A DNA stretch of 6,515 bases from CAZAQB01 sp964487155 (lineage in GTDB: Bacteria; Pseudomonadota; Gammaproteobacteria; Nitrococcales; Nitrococcaceae). This document shows, in pieces, positions 1-5,799 of the stretch. Position numbers and translations under genes: made by a program. The notes under the pieces are model-generated. The model was not told the DNA's origin, did not search any database, and saw only the letters and a list, made by a program, of their open reading frames with translations. The DNA is taken from the NCBI GenBank assembly GCA_964487155.1, contig CAZAQB010000176.1, forward strand, positions 1-6,515. The letters run 5' to 3'. The stretch's first letter is position 1. Every line of letters begins with the position of its first letter.

Positions 1-132
1 CTAGGGTGGGACCGGGTGCCCCGGCACTCCCCCGCCGAGCCAGCGTCATGGTGCTGCTCGGGCATCACAGGCGCGGAGATGGCTGCTGCCGCGGCGCCGA
101 TGCCCCGGGGCCGGCAGCCCAAGAGGAGGTCC
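1..132 (+). other. Leader region upstream of phoR
   Basis: No separate gene can be supported here. A TAG triplet at 2-4 could be the stop of an upstream gene (phoB is the usual neighbour), but one codon cannot prove it. The phoR frame stays open leftward to a GTG at 16, with in-frame ATGs at 79 and 100, so a longer PhoR is formally possible. The translated leader is rich in Ala, Pro and Arg, does not look like a signal or membrane segment, and extends past the N-terminus of E. coli PhoR. I therefore treat it as untranslated. Confidence 0.45.
124..130 (+). promoter_or_regulatory. phoR ribosome binding site
   Basis: AGGAGGT is a full Shine-Dalgarno match, 2 nt before the ATG at 133. The spacing is shorter than ideal. 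It is still the strongest such match near any candidate start and supports the 133 start, which also gives a protein of E. coli PhoR length. The GTG at 16 has a weaker GGTGGG upstream of it. Confidence 0.5.
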
Positions 133-1437
133 ATGCGGTCGTCCAATCCCTGGCCCAGGGCCTTGGCCCAGTTCGCCGCAGTGATGGCACTGGCCCTGGT
201 GGTGGGGCTGGCCATCGGCCAGGTCTGGGCTGCGCTGTTCTTTGGCCTGCTGGGCGTGCTCGTGGTGCAGGCACGCAATCTGGTGCGGCTGGAGCGCTGG
301 CTGCGTACCGGGCGGCGCATCCAGCCGCCGCGCTCCCTGGGCTTGTGGGGAGAGATCTTCGAGAACCTCTTCCATCTGCAACGCCGCCACCGCCGCCGCC
401 GCCAGCGCCTGGCGGATCTGTTGCGCCAGTTCCGCCAGTCCGCCAACGCCATGCCCGACGCCACGGTGGTGCTGCGCGGCCGGGGCGAGATGCTGTGGTG
501 GAACCCTCTGGCCGAGCGCTACCTCGGCATCCGCTGGCCCCAGGACGAGCGCCGCCATATCGCCAATCTGTGGCGCAACCCGGAGTTCAGCCGCTTCCTG
601 CGTGATGACGACTGGGGCAAGGCCATCACCGTGCCGAGCCCCTCCCAGACCGGGCAGATGCTGGAAGTGCGCATCGTCCCCTATGGCGAGGAGGAAAAGC
701 TCCTGCTGGCGCGGGACGTGACCCGGCTGCGGCGTCTGGAGACCATGCGCCGCGACTTCGTCGCGAATCTCTCCCACGAGCTGCGCACCCCCCTGACGGT
801 GATTCAGGGCATGGCGGAGACCCTGGTGGATTACGGCGCCGCGGAGGCCGGCGAACTGGAGCGCCCGCTGAGGCTGGTGCTGGAGCAGACCCGGCGCATG
901 AACCGCCTGGTCGAGGACCTGCTGCTGCTGTCCCGGCTGGAGACCGGCGAGGTCTACCGCCAGGCCCGGCCGGTACGGGTGGAGGGCCTGCTTGCGGGGC
1001 TCGCGGAAGAGGCGCGCAGTCTGGGCGAGGGGCGCCACGAGGTGAGCGTGGAAGGCGACCCCCAGCTGCTGGTGAAGGGCGACGAGCAGGAGCTGCGCAG
1101 CGCCTTCGGTAACCTGGTGAGCAATGCCGTGAAGTACACGCCGGGCTCTGGCAGCGTTCACATCCGCTGGTTCCGGGATGAGCGCGGCGCCTGCCTGGCG
1201 GTCTCGGACACCGGTATCGGCGTTCCGGCGCATCACATTCCCCGGCTCACGGAGCGCTTCTACCGGGTGGACAGCGGGCGCAGCTCCGAGGTCGGTGGCA
1301 CGGGACTGGGGCTTGCCATCGTCAAGCACGTGCTGCAACGTCATGGCGCCAGGCTGGAGGTGACCAGCCAGCCCGAAGTGGGCAGTACCTTTACCTGTGT
1401 GTTCCCCCGCTGGCAGGAGCGCAAACCTGCCCGATGA
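133..1437 (+). CDS. phoR: Phosphate regulon sensor histidine kinase PhoR
   Basis: PhoR is the inner-membrane histidine kinase/phosphatase of the Pho system. It phosphorylates PhoB in phosphate limitation and dephosphorylates it when phosphate is plentiful. With the ATG at 133 the protein has 434 residues, close to E. coli PhoR (431). Two membrane segments lie at about 10-28 and 31-47 with almost no periplasmic loop, as expected for PhoR, which reads the transporter rather than a ligand. An Arg-rich linker (about 80-95) leads to a PAS domain (about 98-200, with MPDA at 107). The H-box SHELRTP has the phospho-acceptor His215 (E. coli His213). The ATPase domain shows the N-box (NLVSNAVKYTP from 327), G1 (DTGIG from 359), F-box (ERFYRVD from 374) and G2 (GGTGLGL from 388). 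All catalytic boxes are intact. The start could be earlier (GTG 16, ATG 79 or 100), but alignment with E. coli PhoR favours 133. pstS follows after 168 bp. Confidence 0.95.
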   Translation: MRSSNPWPRALAQFAAVMALALVVGLAIGQVWAALFFGLLGVLVVQARNLVRLERWLRTGRRIQPPRSLGLWGEIFENLFHLQRRHRRRRQRLADLLRQFRQSANAMPDATVVLRGRGEMLWWNPLAERYLGIRWPQDERRHIANLWRNPEFSRFLRDDDWGKAITVPSPSQTGQMLEVRIVPYGEEEKLLLARDVTRLRRLETMRRDFVANLSHELRTPLTVIQGMAETLVDYGAAEAGELERPLRLVLEQTRRMNRLVEDLLLLSRLETGEVYRQARPVRVEGLLAGLAEEARSLGEGRHEVSVEGDPQLLVKGDEQELRSAFGNLVSNAVKYTPGSGSVHIRWFRDERGACLAVSDTGIGVPAHHIPRLTERFYRVDSGRSSEVGGTGLGLAIVKHVLQRHGARLEVTSQPEVGSTFTCVFPRWQERKPAR

Positions 1438-1458
1438 GGGGCCGTTCATCGGTCGCGC

Positions 1459-1489
1459 CCGATCGCCCCGAGGGCGGGCCTCCCACAGG
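1459..1489 (-). repeat. REP-like hairpin repeat, copy 1 (inverted)
   Basis: Read on the minus strand from 1489 this begins CCTGTGGGAG, then an imperfect hairpin (arms at 1480-1475 and 1470-1465 around a CCCT loop) and then CGAT. The GTGG head before a small palindrome is the layout of REP elements mobilised by RAYT transposases in gammaproteobacteria. It matches copy 2 at 21 of 27 positions without gaps (1462-1488 against 1520-1546). Two of the differences are flipped base pairs that keep the stem. It begins about 20 bp after the phoR stop. Confidence 0.65.
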
Positions 1490-1519
1490 TGGCTTTGGGC
1501 CGGCGCCCGGAGACAACTG

Positions 1520-1554
1520 CTGTCGGAGCGGCGCCCTCGCCGCGATTCTTCATC
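1520..1554 (+). repeat. REP-like hairpin repeat, copy 2
   Basis: The head is CTGTCGGAG, then a perfect 6-bp stem, GCGGCG (1528-1533) and CGCCGC (1538-1543), around a CCCT loop, then GATTCTTC. It is nearly identical to copy 3 in the pstB-phoU gap, differing by one head base, a 2-nt AA insertion in copy 3, one loop base and small tail changes. The head reads GTCG instead of GTGG, so this copy may be decayed. It faces copy 1 head to head across a 31-nt spacer and ends about 50 bp before pstS. Confidence 0.7.
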
Positions 1555-1561
1555 CGGCGGG

Positions 1562-1580
1562 ACAAAATACATAATCAGGT
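1562..1580 (+). promoter_or_regulatory. Possible pstS promoter -10 region
   Basis: This short AT-rich patch is the only one in the phoR-pstS gap. It contains CATAAT (1570-1575), a fair match to a sigma-70 -10 hexamer about 30 bp before the pstS start. No good -35 hexamer is seen; the expected place falls in the tail of REP copy 2 (TTCTTC at 1546-1551). A Pho-controlled promoter would carry Pho boxes instead of a -35, but I find no convincing pair of CTGTCAT-like repeats here. The call rests on composition and position only. Confidence 0.3.
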
Positions 1581-1593
1581 TCTCGACAGCGAA

Positions 1594-1600
1594 GAGAGGT
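1594..1600 (+). promoter_or_regulatory. pstS ribosome binding site
   Basis: GAGAGGT lies 5 nt before the ATG at 1606 and fits a Shine-Dalgarno site. Together with the signal peptide that begins at this ATG, it fixes the start of pstS. The same frame is open back to a GTG at 1489, but those codons cover the REP repeat. Confidence 0.7.
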
Positions 1601-1605
1601 CGTTC

Positions 1606-2616
1606 ATGGGACGTACCAGATTTGGCGCAGCGATCATCTGCGCCGCCCTGGCGGGCGGCGCTGCCGCCTCCGCTGCCCAGGCCGCGGACCTGGTCCGGGT
1701 GGATGGGTCAAGCACCACGTTCCCCATCACCGAGGCAGTGGCCGAGGAGTTCCAGATCGAGGTCCGTGGCAAGTACCGGGTCACCGTCGGGGTTTCCGGC
1801 ACCGGGGGCGGTTTCAAGAAGTTCTGCCGGGGCGAGACCGACATCTCCAACGCCTCGCGTCCCATCAAGCCCTCCGAGCGCGAGGCCTGCGCCGAGCGCG
1901 GCATTCGTTTCATCGAGTTGCCCGTCGCTCTGGACGCCATGGCGGTGATGGTCAACCCGCGCAACGACTGGGTCAGCTGCATGACCACCGCCGAGCTCAA
2001 GCGCATCTGGGAGCCCGAGGCCCAGGGACGGATCAACAACTGGCGCCAGGTGCGTGAGGAGTTCCCTGATCGTGATCTGCGTCTGTACGGCGCCGGTACC
2101 GACTCCGGCACCTACGATTACTTCACCGAGGCCGTGGTGGGCGAGGAGGGCGCGAGCCGCGGGGATTTCACCGCCAGCGAGGACGACAATGTGCTCGTTC
2201 AGGGCATTGCCAACGACATCAATGCCCTGGGATTCTTCGGCTATGCCTACTACCAGGAGAACACCGACAAGCTGAAGGCCCTGGGCATCTCCCACGAGGG
2301 TGGCCCCTGTGTCGAGCCGTCCATCGAGAACGCCAAGACCAGCCGCTACCAGCCCCTGTCGCGGCCATTGTTCGTCTACGTCAGCATAGAGTCGCTGGAA
2401 GACAACCCGGCGGTGCGGGAACTGGTGGACTACTATCTGGATCCGCAGCTGGCGGCGGAGCTGGTTCGCGAGGTGGGTTACGTGCCGCTGCCCGCCGAGG
2501 CTTACCGGCTGGCCCGGCGCAACGTCGCCGAGCGCCGTACTGGCACCGCCTTCGCCGGGGGCGCCCAGGTGGGCATCTCCATCGAGGACCTGCTCGAGGC
2601 CGAAAGGCAGGACTGA
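1606..2616 (+). CDS. pstS: Phosphate ABC transporter, periplasmic phosphate-binding protein PstS
   Basis: PstS binds phosphate in the periplasm and delivers it to PstC-PstA. The 336-residue precursor starts with a Sec signal peptide: MGRTR, a hydrophobic Ala-rich core, and a likely cleavage at AQA-ADL after residue 26. Phosphate-binding segments typical of the family follow: DGSSTTFPIT (33-42), SGTGGGF (64-70), DISNASRPI (79-87) and GAGTDSGT (162-169). These supply the Ser, Thr, Asp and Arg side chains that hold the anion. The mature protein has four Cys (74, 95, 125, 235), so two disulfides are possible. From memory the FC-RGETDISNASRPI region looks more like the SphX/PstS branch known from cyanobacteria and many proteobacteria than E. 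coli PstS; this is a recollection, not a search. Start chosen at 1606 for the signal peptide and ribosome binding site. pstC begins 38 bp downstream. Confidence 0.94.
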   Translation: MGRTRFGAAIICAALAGGAAASAAQAADLVRVDGSSTTFPITEAVAEEFQIEVRGKYRVTVGVSGTGGGFKKFCRGETDISNASRPIKPSEREACAERGIRFIELPVALDAMAVMVNPRNDWVSCMTTAELKRIWEPEAQGRINNWRQVREEFPDRDLRLYGAGTDSGTYDYFTEAVVGEEGASRGDFTASEDDNVLVQGIANDINALGFFGYAYYQENTDKLKALGISHEGGPCVEPSIENAKTSRYQPLSRPLFVYVSIESLEDNPAVRELVDYYLDPQLAAELVREVGYVPLPAEAYRLARRNVAERRTGTAFAGGAQVGISIEDLLEAERQD

Positions 2617-2620
2617 GCCC

Positions 2621-2637
2621 GGCGCCCCGCACGCGCC
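2621..2637 (+). other. Small hairpin between pstS and pstC
   Basis: GGCGC (2621-2625) and GCGCC (2633-2637) form a perfect 5-bp stem with a 7-nt loop, 4 nt after the pstS stop. No T-run follows, so it is not a standard terminator. Such structures after binding-protein genes can protect the upstream mRNA so that binding protein is made in excess over permease. That role is inference, and stems this short are common by chance in GC-rich DNA. Confidence 0.3.
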
Positions 2638-2654
2638 CTCCGCGAGTGACCGCC

Positions 2655-3599
2655 ATGGCCGAACCCGTCGCCACGAACCGGGAGCGCACCGCCCGGTGTC
2701 AGGCTTCCGAGGGCTTTCTGCGCCGGCGCCGGCGCATTGACCGAGCCATGCGCGGCATCCTGTTTCTGGCCGCCGCCCTGTCGGTGCTGGTCACCGTGGG
2801 AATCGTCTACGTGCTGGTCCGGGAATCGCTGACCTTTTTCAGCCATGTCTCGGTTTGGGAGTTCCTCACCGGCACCCAGTGGACGCCGTTGTTCACCAAC
2901 GCCCAGTACGGGATTCTGCCGCTGCTCTCGGGCACCCTGACCGTCACCGTGGTGGCCCTGGCGGTGGCCATCCCCGGCGGCACCGTGCTGGCCTTCTACC
3001 TGAGCGAATTCGCCCCCAACCGCGTCCGTGAGGTGGTCAAGCCCGTCCTGGAGCTGCTGGAGGGCGTGCCCACCGTGGTGTACGGCTATTTCGCCCTGCT
3101 GTTCGTCACGCCGCTGCTGCAGACCTTCATCCCCGAGCTCTCCGGATTCAACCTGCTGGCTCCCGGGCTGGTGATCGGCATCATGATTCTGCCCTATGTC
3201 ACCTCGGTCAGCGAGGACGCCATGCGGGCGGTGCCCGGCAGCCTGCGGGAAGGAGCCTACGCGCTCGGCTTCAACCGCTGGCAGACCGCCACCCGGGTGG
3301 TGATGCCGGGGGCCTTGTCGGGCATCACCGCGGCCTATGTGCTGGGCATGTCCCGGGCCATCGGCGAGACCATGGTGGTGGCCATCGCCGCCGGCCAGAA
3401 CCCCAATCTCACGTTCGACCCCCGTGAGGGTGCCGCCACCATCCCCGCCTACATCGTGCAGGTCAGCCTGGGCGACGTGCCGCACGGCAGCATCGCCTAC
3501 CAGACCATCTTCGTCGCCGGTCTCACGTTGTTCGTCATCACCCTGTCGTTCAACATCGCCGGGTTCTTCCTGCGGCGGCGATTCCGGGAAGCCTACTGA
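2655..3599 (+). CDS. pstC: Phosphate ABC transporter permease PstC
   Basis: PstC is one of the two inner-membrane subunits of the phosphate importer. The 314-residue protein has an Arg-rich cytoplasmic N-terminus (five Arg at 23-27) and six likely membrane segments at about 34-55, 86-113, 139-153, 170-186, 222-246 and 281-305. The cytoplasmic EAA loop that docks onto PstB is REGAYALGFNRWQT, from Glu199. The RAIGE motif (234-238) contains the Arg and Glu shown by mutagenesis to matter for transport in E. coli PstC. The C-terminus LRRRFREAY is cytoplasmic. The ATG at 2655 is used; a GTG 9 nt upstream at 2646 is equally possible. Neither has a good Shine-Dalgarno site, only a weak GAGTGA at 2644-2649. 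pstA follows after 16 bp. PstC is told from PstA by order and by its own sequence, not by length. Confidence 0.93.
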   Translation: MAEPVATNRERTARCQASEGFLRRRRRIDRAMRGILFLAAALSVLVTVGIVYVLVRESLTFFSHVSVWEFLTGTQWTPLFTNAQYGILPLLSGTLTVTVVALAVAIPGGTVLAFYLSEFAPNRVREVVKPVLELLEGVPTVVYGYFALLFVTPLLQTFIPELSGFNLLAPGLVIGIMILPYVTSVSEDAMRAVPGSLREGAYALGFNRWQTATRVVMPGALSGITAAYVLGMSRAIGETMVVAIAAGQNPNLTFDPREGAATIPAYIVQVSLGDVPHGSIAYQTIFVAGLTLFVITLSFNIAGFFLRRRFREAY

Positions 3600-3605
3600 G
3601 GGAGG
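3599..3605 (+). promoter_or_regulatory. pstA ribosome binding site
   Basis: AGGGAGG overlaps the last base of the pstC stop codon and lies 10 nt before the pstA ATG at 3616. The spacing is a little long, but the match is strong and rules out the in-frame starts further upstream that lie inside pstC. Confidence 0.6.
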
Positions 3606-3615
3606 CACACCGCAC

Positions 3616-4584
3616 ATGGCACAACCCCGAGGGGCGGCGCTGGGTTCACGGCGCCGGCGCCGCCCCGGGCTGGTAGACCCGGCCACCGTCGCGGCCCTGA
3701 TCCGCAGCCAGCGCCGCACCGACGTCACCTTCGCCGCCCTCGGCCTGATGGTGCTGTTCGTCGCGGTGGCCATGCTGCTGGCGCTGGTGCTGGATCTGGC
3801 CATCGCCGGGGCGGCCTGGATCGATGCCGACTTCTTCAGCAGTTACCCCTCCCGGCGCCCGGAGCGGGCCGGCATCCTGTCGGCCTGGGTGGGCACCTCC
3901 CTGGTGATGGTGGTGACCGCGGTGCTGGCCCTGCCGCTGGGTGTGGGCGCCGGCATCTACCTGGAGGAATACGCCCCCAAGAACTGGGTCACCGATATCA
4001 TCGAGATCAACGTCACCAACCTGGCGGGCGTGCCCTCCATCATCTACGGGCTGCTGGCCCTGGGCCTTTTCATCCAGACCTTCGGCATGGGGGAATGGGT
4101 GCTGGTGGCGGGCATGGTGCTGGCGCTGCTGATCCTGCCGGTGGTGATCGTCGCCACCCGGGAGTCGTTCCGGGCCATTCCCCAGGAGGTGCGCGAGGGT
4201 GCCTATGCCCTGGGTGCGGATCAGTGGCAGACGGTGTCCATGTATCTGCTGCCGGCGGCACGGCCCGGCATACTCACCGGCCTGATCGTGGGGCTCGCCC
4301 GGGCCATCGGCGAGACCGCTCCGGTAATCACCATCGGGGCGCTGACCTTCATCGCCTTCCTGCCGCCCTCGCCGGTCCAGGGTGGGTTCCCGTACCTGAA
4401 TTTCGACTGGCTGTTCGCGCCCTTCACGCTGATGCCCATCCAGATGTTCAACTGGGTGTCGCGGCCCCAGGAGGAGTTCCACCAGATCGCTGCCGCTGCG
4501 GGCGTGGTGCTGCTGGTGATGACCCTGCTGATGAACGCACTGGCCATCTACATCCGCTACCGACTGCGCAGGGCCCTGCGATGA
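3616..4584 (+). CDS. pstA: Phosphate ABC transporter permease PstA
   Basis: PstA pairs with PstC to form the membrane channel of the phosphate importer. The 322-residue protein has a cytoplasmic N-terminus with five Arg at 12-16, then about six membrane segments (38-60, 89-112, 138-156, 161-181, within 213-250, and 292-314). Its EAA loop, REGAYALGADQWQT from Glu194, is the PstB contact. RAIGE (229-233) matches the position of the transport-essential Arg of E. coli PstA. LAGVPSIIYG (136-145) is also typical. The stretch between segments 1 and 2 (about 62-88, with DADFFSSYPSRRPERAG) is the usual periplasmic part. The frame is open upstream to 3337, but that part overlaps pstC in another frame and is not coding. 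The stop overlaps the pstB start in ATGA, so the two are likely translationally coupled. Confidence 0.94.
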   Translation: MAQPRGAALGSRRRRRPGLVDPATVAALIRSQRRTDVTFAALGLMVLFVAVAMLLALVLDLAIAGAAWIDADFFSSYPSRRPERAGILSAWVGTSLVMVVTAVLALPLGVGAGIYLEEYAPKNWVTDIIEINVTNLAGVPSIIYGLLALGLFIQTFGMGEWVLVAGMVLALLILPVVIVATRESFRAIPQEVREGAYALGADQWQTVSMYLLPAARPGILTGLIVGLARAIGETAPVITIGALTFIAFLPPSPVQGGFPYLNFDWLFAPFTLMPIQMFNWVSRPQEEFHQIAAAAGVVLLVMTLLMNALAIYIRYRLRRALR

Positions 4585-5492
4585 GCGACCACACGACACG
4601 GGAGGATGCCGAATTGCGCACACCCCAAAGCGCCGCGGAAACCCCGGCCACGCAGAAGGAAGCCGGCGGCCGGGGCGCGCGGCTGACCCGCTCGCCCGAG
4701 GCCAGGCGGCGCCGGAGCGCGGAGACGGAGCCGCAGGTCAAGGCCGACGTGCGCGGCTTCAGTTTCTGGTATGGGGATTTCCAGGCCCTGCATGACGTGG
4801 ATCTGCCCATCTACGAGCACAAGGTGACGGCGCTGATCGGTGCCTCCGGCTGTGGCAAGAGCACCCTGCTGCGCTGTTTCAATCGCATGCACGATCTCTA
4901 CTCCGGCAACCGCTACCAGGGGGAGATCCGCCTGCACCCGGAGGACACCAACCTGGTAGGGGCCGGCGTGGACCCGATGATGGTCCGGCTCAAGGTGGGC
5001 ATGGTGTTCCAGAAGCCCAACCCGTTTCCGAAATCCATCTACGAGAACGTGGCGGCCGGCTTGCGGGTGCGGGGCATACGCCAGCGCGCGCTGATCGAGG
5101 ACACGGTGGAGCAGGCGCTGCGCGACGCCGCGCTCTGGGAGGAGGTGAGAGATCGACTGACCGCCTCGGCCTACCAGCTCTCCGGCGGCCAGCAGCAGCG
5201 CCTGTGCATCGCCCGGGCGCTGGCCACCCAGCCCGATCTGCTGCTGCTGGACGAGCCCACCTCGGCCCTGGATCCCATCGCCACCGCCAAGGTGGAGGAC
5301 CTGGTCTCGGAGCTGGGCGGCAAGACCACCGTCCTGATCGTGACCCACAACATGCAGCAGGCCGCGCGCATTTCCGACTTCACCGCCTTCATGCACCTGG
5401 GCGAGCTGCTGGAGCACGGCCCCACCGACGAGGTGTTCACCAACCCCCGCTCGCGGCGCACGGAGGACTACATCACCGGCCGGTTCGGCTGA
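4581..5492 (+). CDS. pstB: Phosphate ABC transporter ATP-binding protein PstB
   Basis: PstB is the cytoplasmic ATPase that drives phosphate import through PstC-PstA; it is usually a homodimer. All ATPase motifs are present in 303 residues: A-loop Tyr64 (WYGDF), Walker A GASGCGKST (87-95, Lys93), Q-loop Gln144 in VFQKPNPFP, signature LSGGQQQR (200-207), Walker B LLLLDEP (Asp224, catalytic Glu225) and switch His256 in VTHNMQQ. The end, TEDYITGRFG, is characteristic of PstB. The protein is about 45 residues longer than E. coli PstB (257). The excess is an N-terminal tail (1 to about 50) rich in Thr, Ala, Glu and Arg, with four Arg at 42-45, likely disordered. There is no later Met before the core; a GTG at 4749 would remove the tail but has no good ribosome binding site. 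The ATG at 4581 has AGGG 7 nt upstream and overlaps the pstA stop, so I keep it. Confidence 0.95.
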   Translation: MSDHTTREDAELRTPQSAAETPATQKEAGGRGARLTRSPEARRRRSAETEPQVKADVRGFSFWYGDFQALHDVDLPIYEHKVTALIGASGCGKSTLLRCFNRMHDLYSGNRYQGEIRLHPEDTNLVGAGVDPMMVRLKVGMVFQKPNPFPKSIYENVAAGLRVRGIRQRALIEDTVEQALRDAALWEEVRDRLTASAYQLSGGQQQRLCIARALATQPDLLLLDEPTSALDPIATAKVEDLVSELGGKTTVLIVTHNMQQAARISDFTAFMHLGELLEHGPTDEVFTNPRSRRTEDYITGRFG

Positions 5493-5496
5493 AGGC

Positions 5497-5513
5497 GCGG
5501 GCCTGCCGGCCGC
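5497..5513 (+). other. Hairpin just after the pstB stop
   Basis: GCGGGCC (5497-5503) and GGCCGC (5508-5513) form six base pairs with one bulged G and a TGCC loop, starting 4 nt after the stop. There is no T-run, so rho-independent termination is unlikely. It could stabilise the 3' end of the pst message; this is inference. Confidence 0.3.
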
Positions 5514-5536
5514 AGCCAGAGCCTTGCCGAAGCCCC

Positions 5537-5573
5537 CTGTGGGAGAAGCGGCGCCCGCGCCGCGATCTTCGTC
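5537..5573 (+). repeat. REP-like hairpin repeat, copy 3
   Basis: The head is CTGTGGGAG (5537-5545), then AA, then a perfect 6-bp stem, GCGGCG (5548-5553) and CGCCGC (5558-5563), around CCCG, then GATCTTCGTC. It is nearly the same as copy 2, about 4 kb away, in the same orientation, and shares the GTGGGAG head with copy 1. Finding the element in both large gaps of one operon indicates a dispersed repeat family in this genome. Confidence 0.7.
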
Positions 5574-5592
5574 GCGCTTTCCCCGTGGGAAC

Positions 5593-5617
5593 GAATCCCG
5601 CGCAGCCGGCTCCAAAA
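5593..5617 (-). repeat. Possible degenerate REP-like partner, copy 4 (inverted)
   Basis: Read on the minus strand from 5617 this runs TTTTGGAG, then CCGGCTGCGCGG, then GATTCG. The GGAG head, a GC-rich core and a GATTC tail resemble copies 1-3. The core is 3 nt shorter and folds poorly. If real, copies 3 and 4 form a doublet with heads outward, the REPIN arrangement. Confidence 0.3.
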
Positions 5618-5659
5618 TATCGAGGCGCGGCCGGTGGATTTGGTGTTCCCGACAGAGTT

Positions 5660-5684
5660 GGCGCAAGCTTGATCGGAGTGCGCC
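5660..5684 (+). other. Inverted repeat GGCGCA/TGCGCC
   Basis: GGCGCA (5660-5665) and TGCGCC (5679-5684) are perfectly complementary across a 13-nt loop. It could be an RNA hairpin or a protein site, or chance. No known operator is recognised. Confidence 0.25.
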
Positions 5685-5721
5685 GGTAGCGGCCCCCGGA
5701 GCAGGCGGCCCTGTTCCCGAG

Positions 5722-5743
5722 CCGCGCGCTGCGAAATGCGCGG
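5722..5743 (+). other. Inverted repeat CCGCGC/GCGCGG
   Basis: CCGCGC (5722-5727) and GCGCGG (5738-5743) pair across a 10-nt loop containing GAAAT. There is no T-run. It is a possible structural element of the phoU leader. Confidence 0.25.
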
Positions 5744-5755
5744 ACGTTCTGCCGA

Positions 5756-5770
5756 CCCGGCGCCGCCGGG
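5756..5770 (+). other. Hairpin CCCGGC/GCCGGG
   Basis: A perfect 6-bp stem with a GCC loop lies about 40 bp before phoU. It is followed by CAAGCC rather than a T-run, so it is not a standard terminator. It is one of several stacked hairpins in the phoU leader. Confidence 0.3.
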
Positions 5771-5784
5771 CAAGCCCCGGAACA

Positions 5785-5799
5785 GGCAATTCAATTGCC
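5785..5799 (+). promoter_or_regulatory. Perfect 15-nt palindrome before phoU
   Basis: GGCAATT-C-AATTGCC is perfectly symmetric around the C at 5792 and unusually AT-rich for this DNA. It ends directly before the phoU Shine-Dalgarno sequence. As DNA it could bind a dimeric repressor. As RNA it could fold into GGCAA/UUGCC with a UUCAA loop next to the ribosome binding site and affect translation. I do not recognise it as a known operator. Confidence 0.4.

Noticed and set aside
16..132. PhoR starting at the GTG at 16
   Set aside because: This would add 39 residues not seen in E. coli PhoR. The ATG at 133 has a full AGGAGGT before it and gives the family's usual length and N-terminus.
46..1572. 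508-residue open frame on the minus strand across phoR
   Set aside because: It is a shadow of phoR caused by high GC at third positions. The translation is rich in His, Gln, Ala, Pro and Gly with no domain, while the plus-strand frame has every kinase motif.
1438..1605. Two spaced inverted repeats as a CRISPR fragment or attachment site
   Set aside because: The copies are inverted rather than direct, with a single spacer, and a third copy lies 4 kb away. This fits REP-like repeats and not CRISPR or att sites; no integrase or cas gene is present.
1606..1641. PstS as a lipoprotein (Cys at residue 12 in the signal peptide)
   Set aside because: The residues before this Cys are Ala-Ile-Ile, which do not form a lipobox, and it sits too early in the hydrophobic core. 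The AQA-ADL site fits ordinary Sec cleavage.
2502..3803. 433-residue minus-strand frame across pstC, and a similar one at 3646-4623 across pstA
   Set aside because: Low-complexity His/Gln/Gly/Arg-rich translations opposite membrane proteins with clear motifs; both are artefacts of GC bias.
5497..5513. Rho-independent terminator after pstB
   Set aside because: A hairpin exists, but no T-run follows it or any other hairpin in the gap.
5468..5794. 108-residue minus-strand frame in the pstB-phoU gap
   Set aside because: It reads through the REP-like repeats and hairpins, has Arg/Pro/Ala-rich composition, and shows no motif or ribosome binding site. I considered it because it fills the gap, but nothing supports it.
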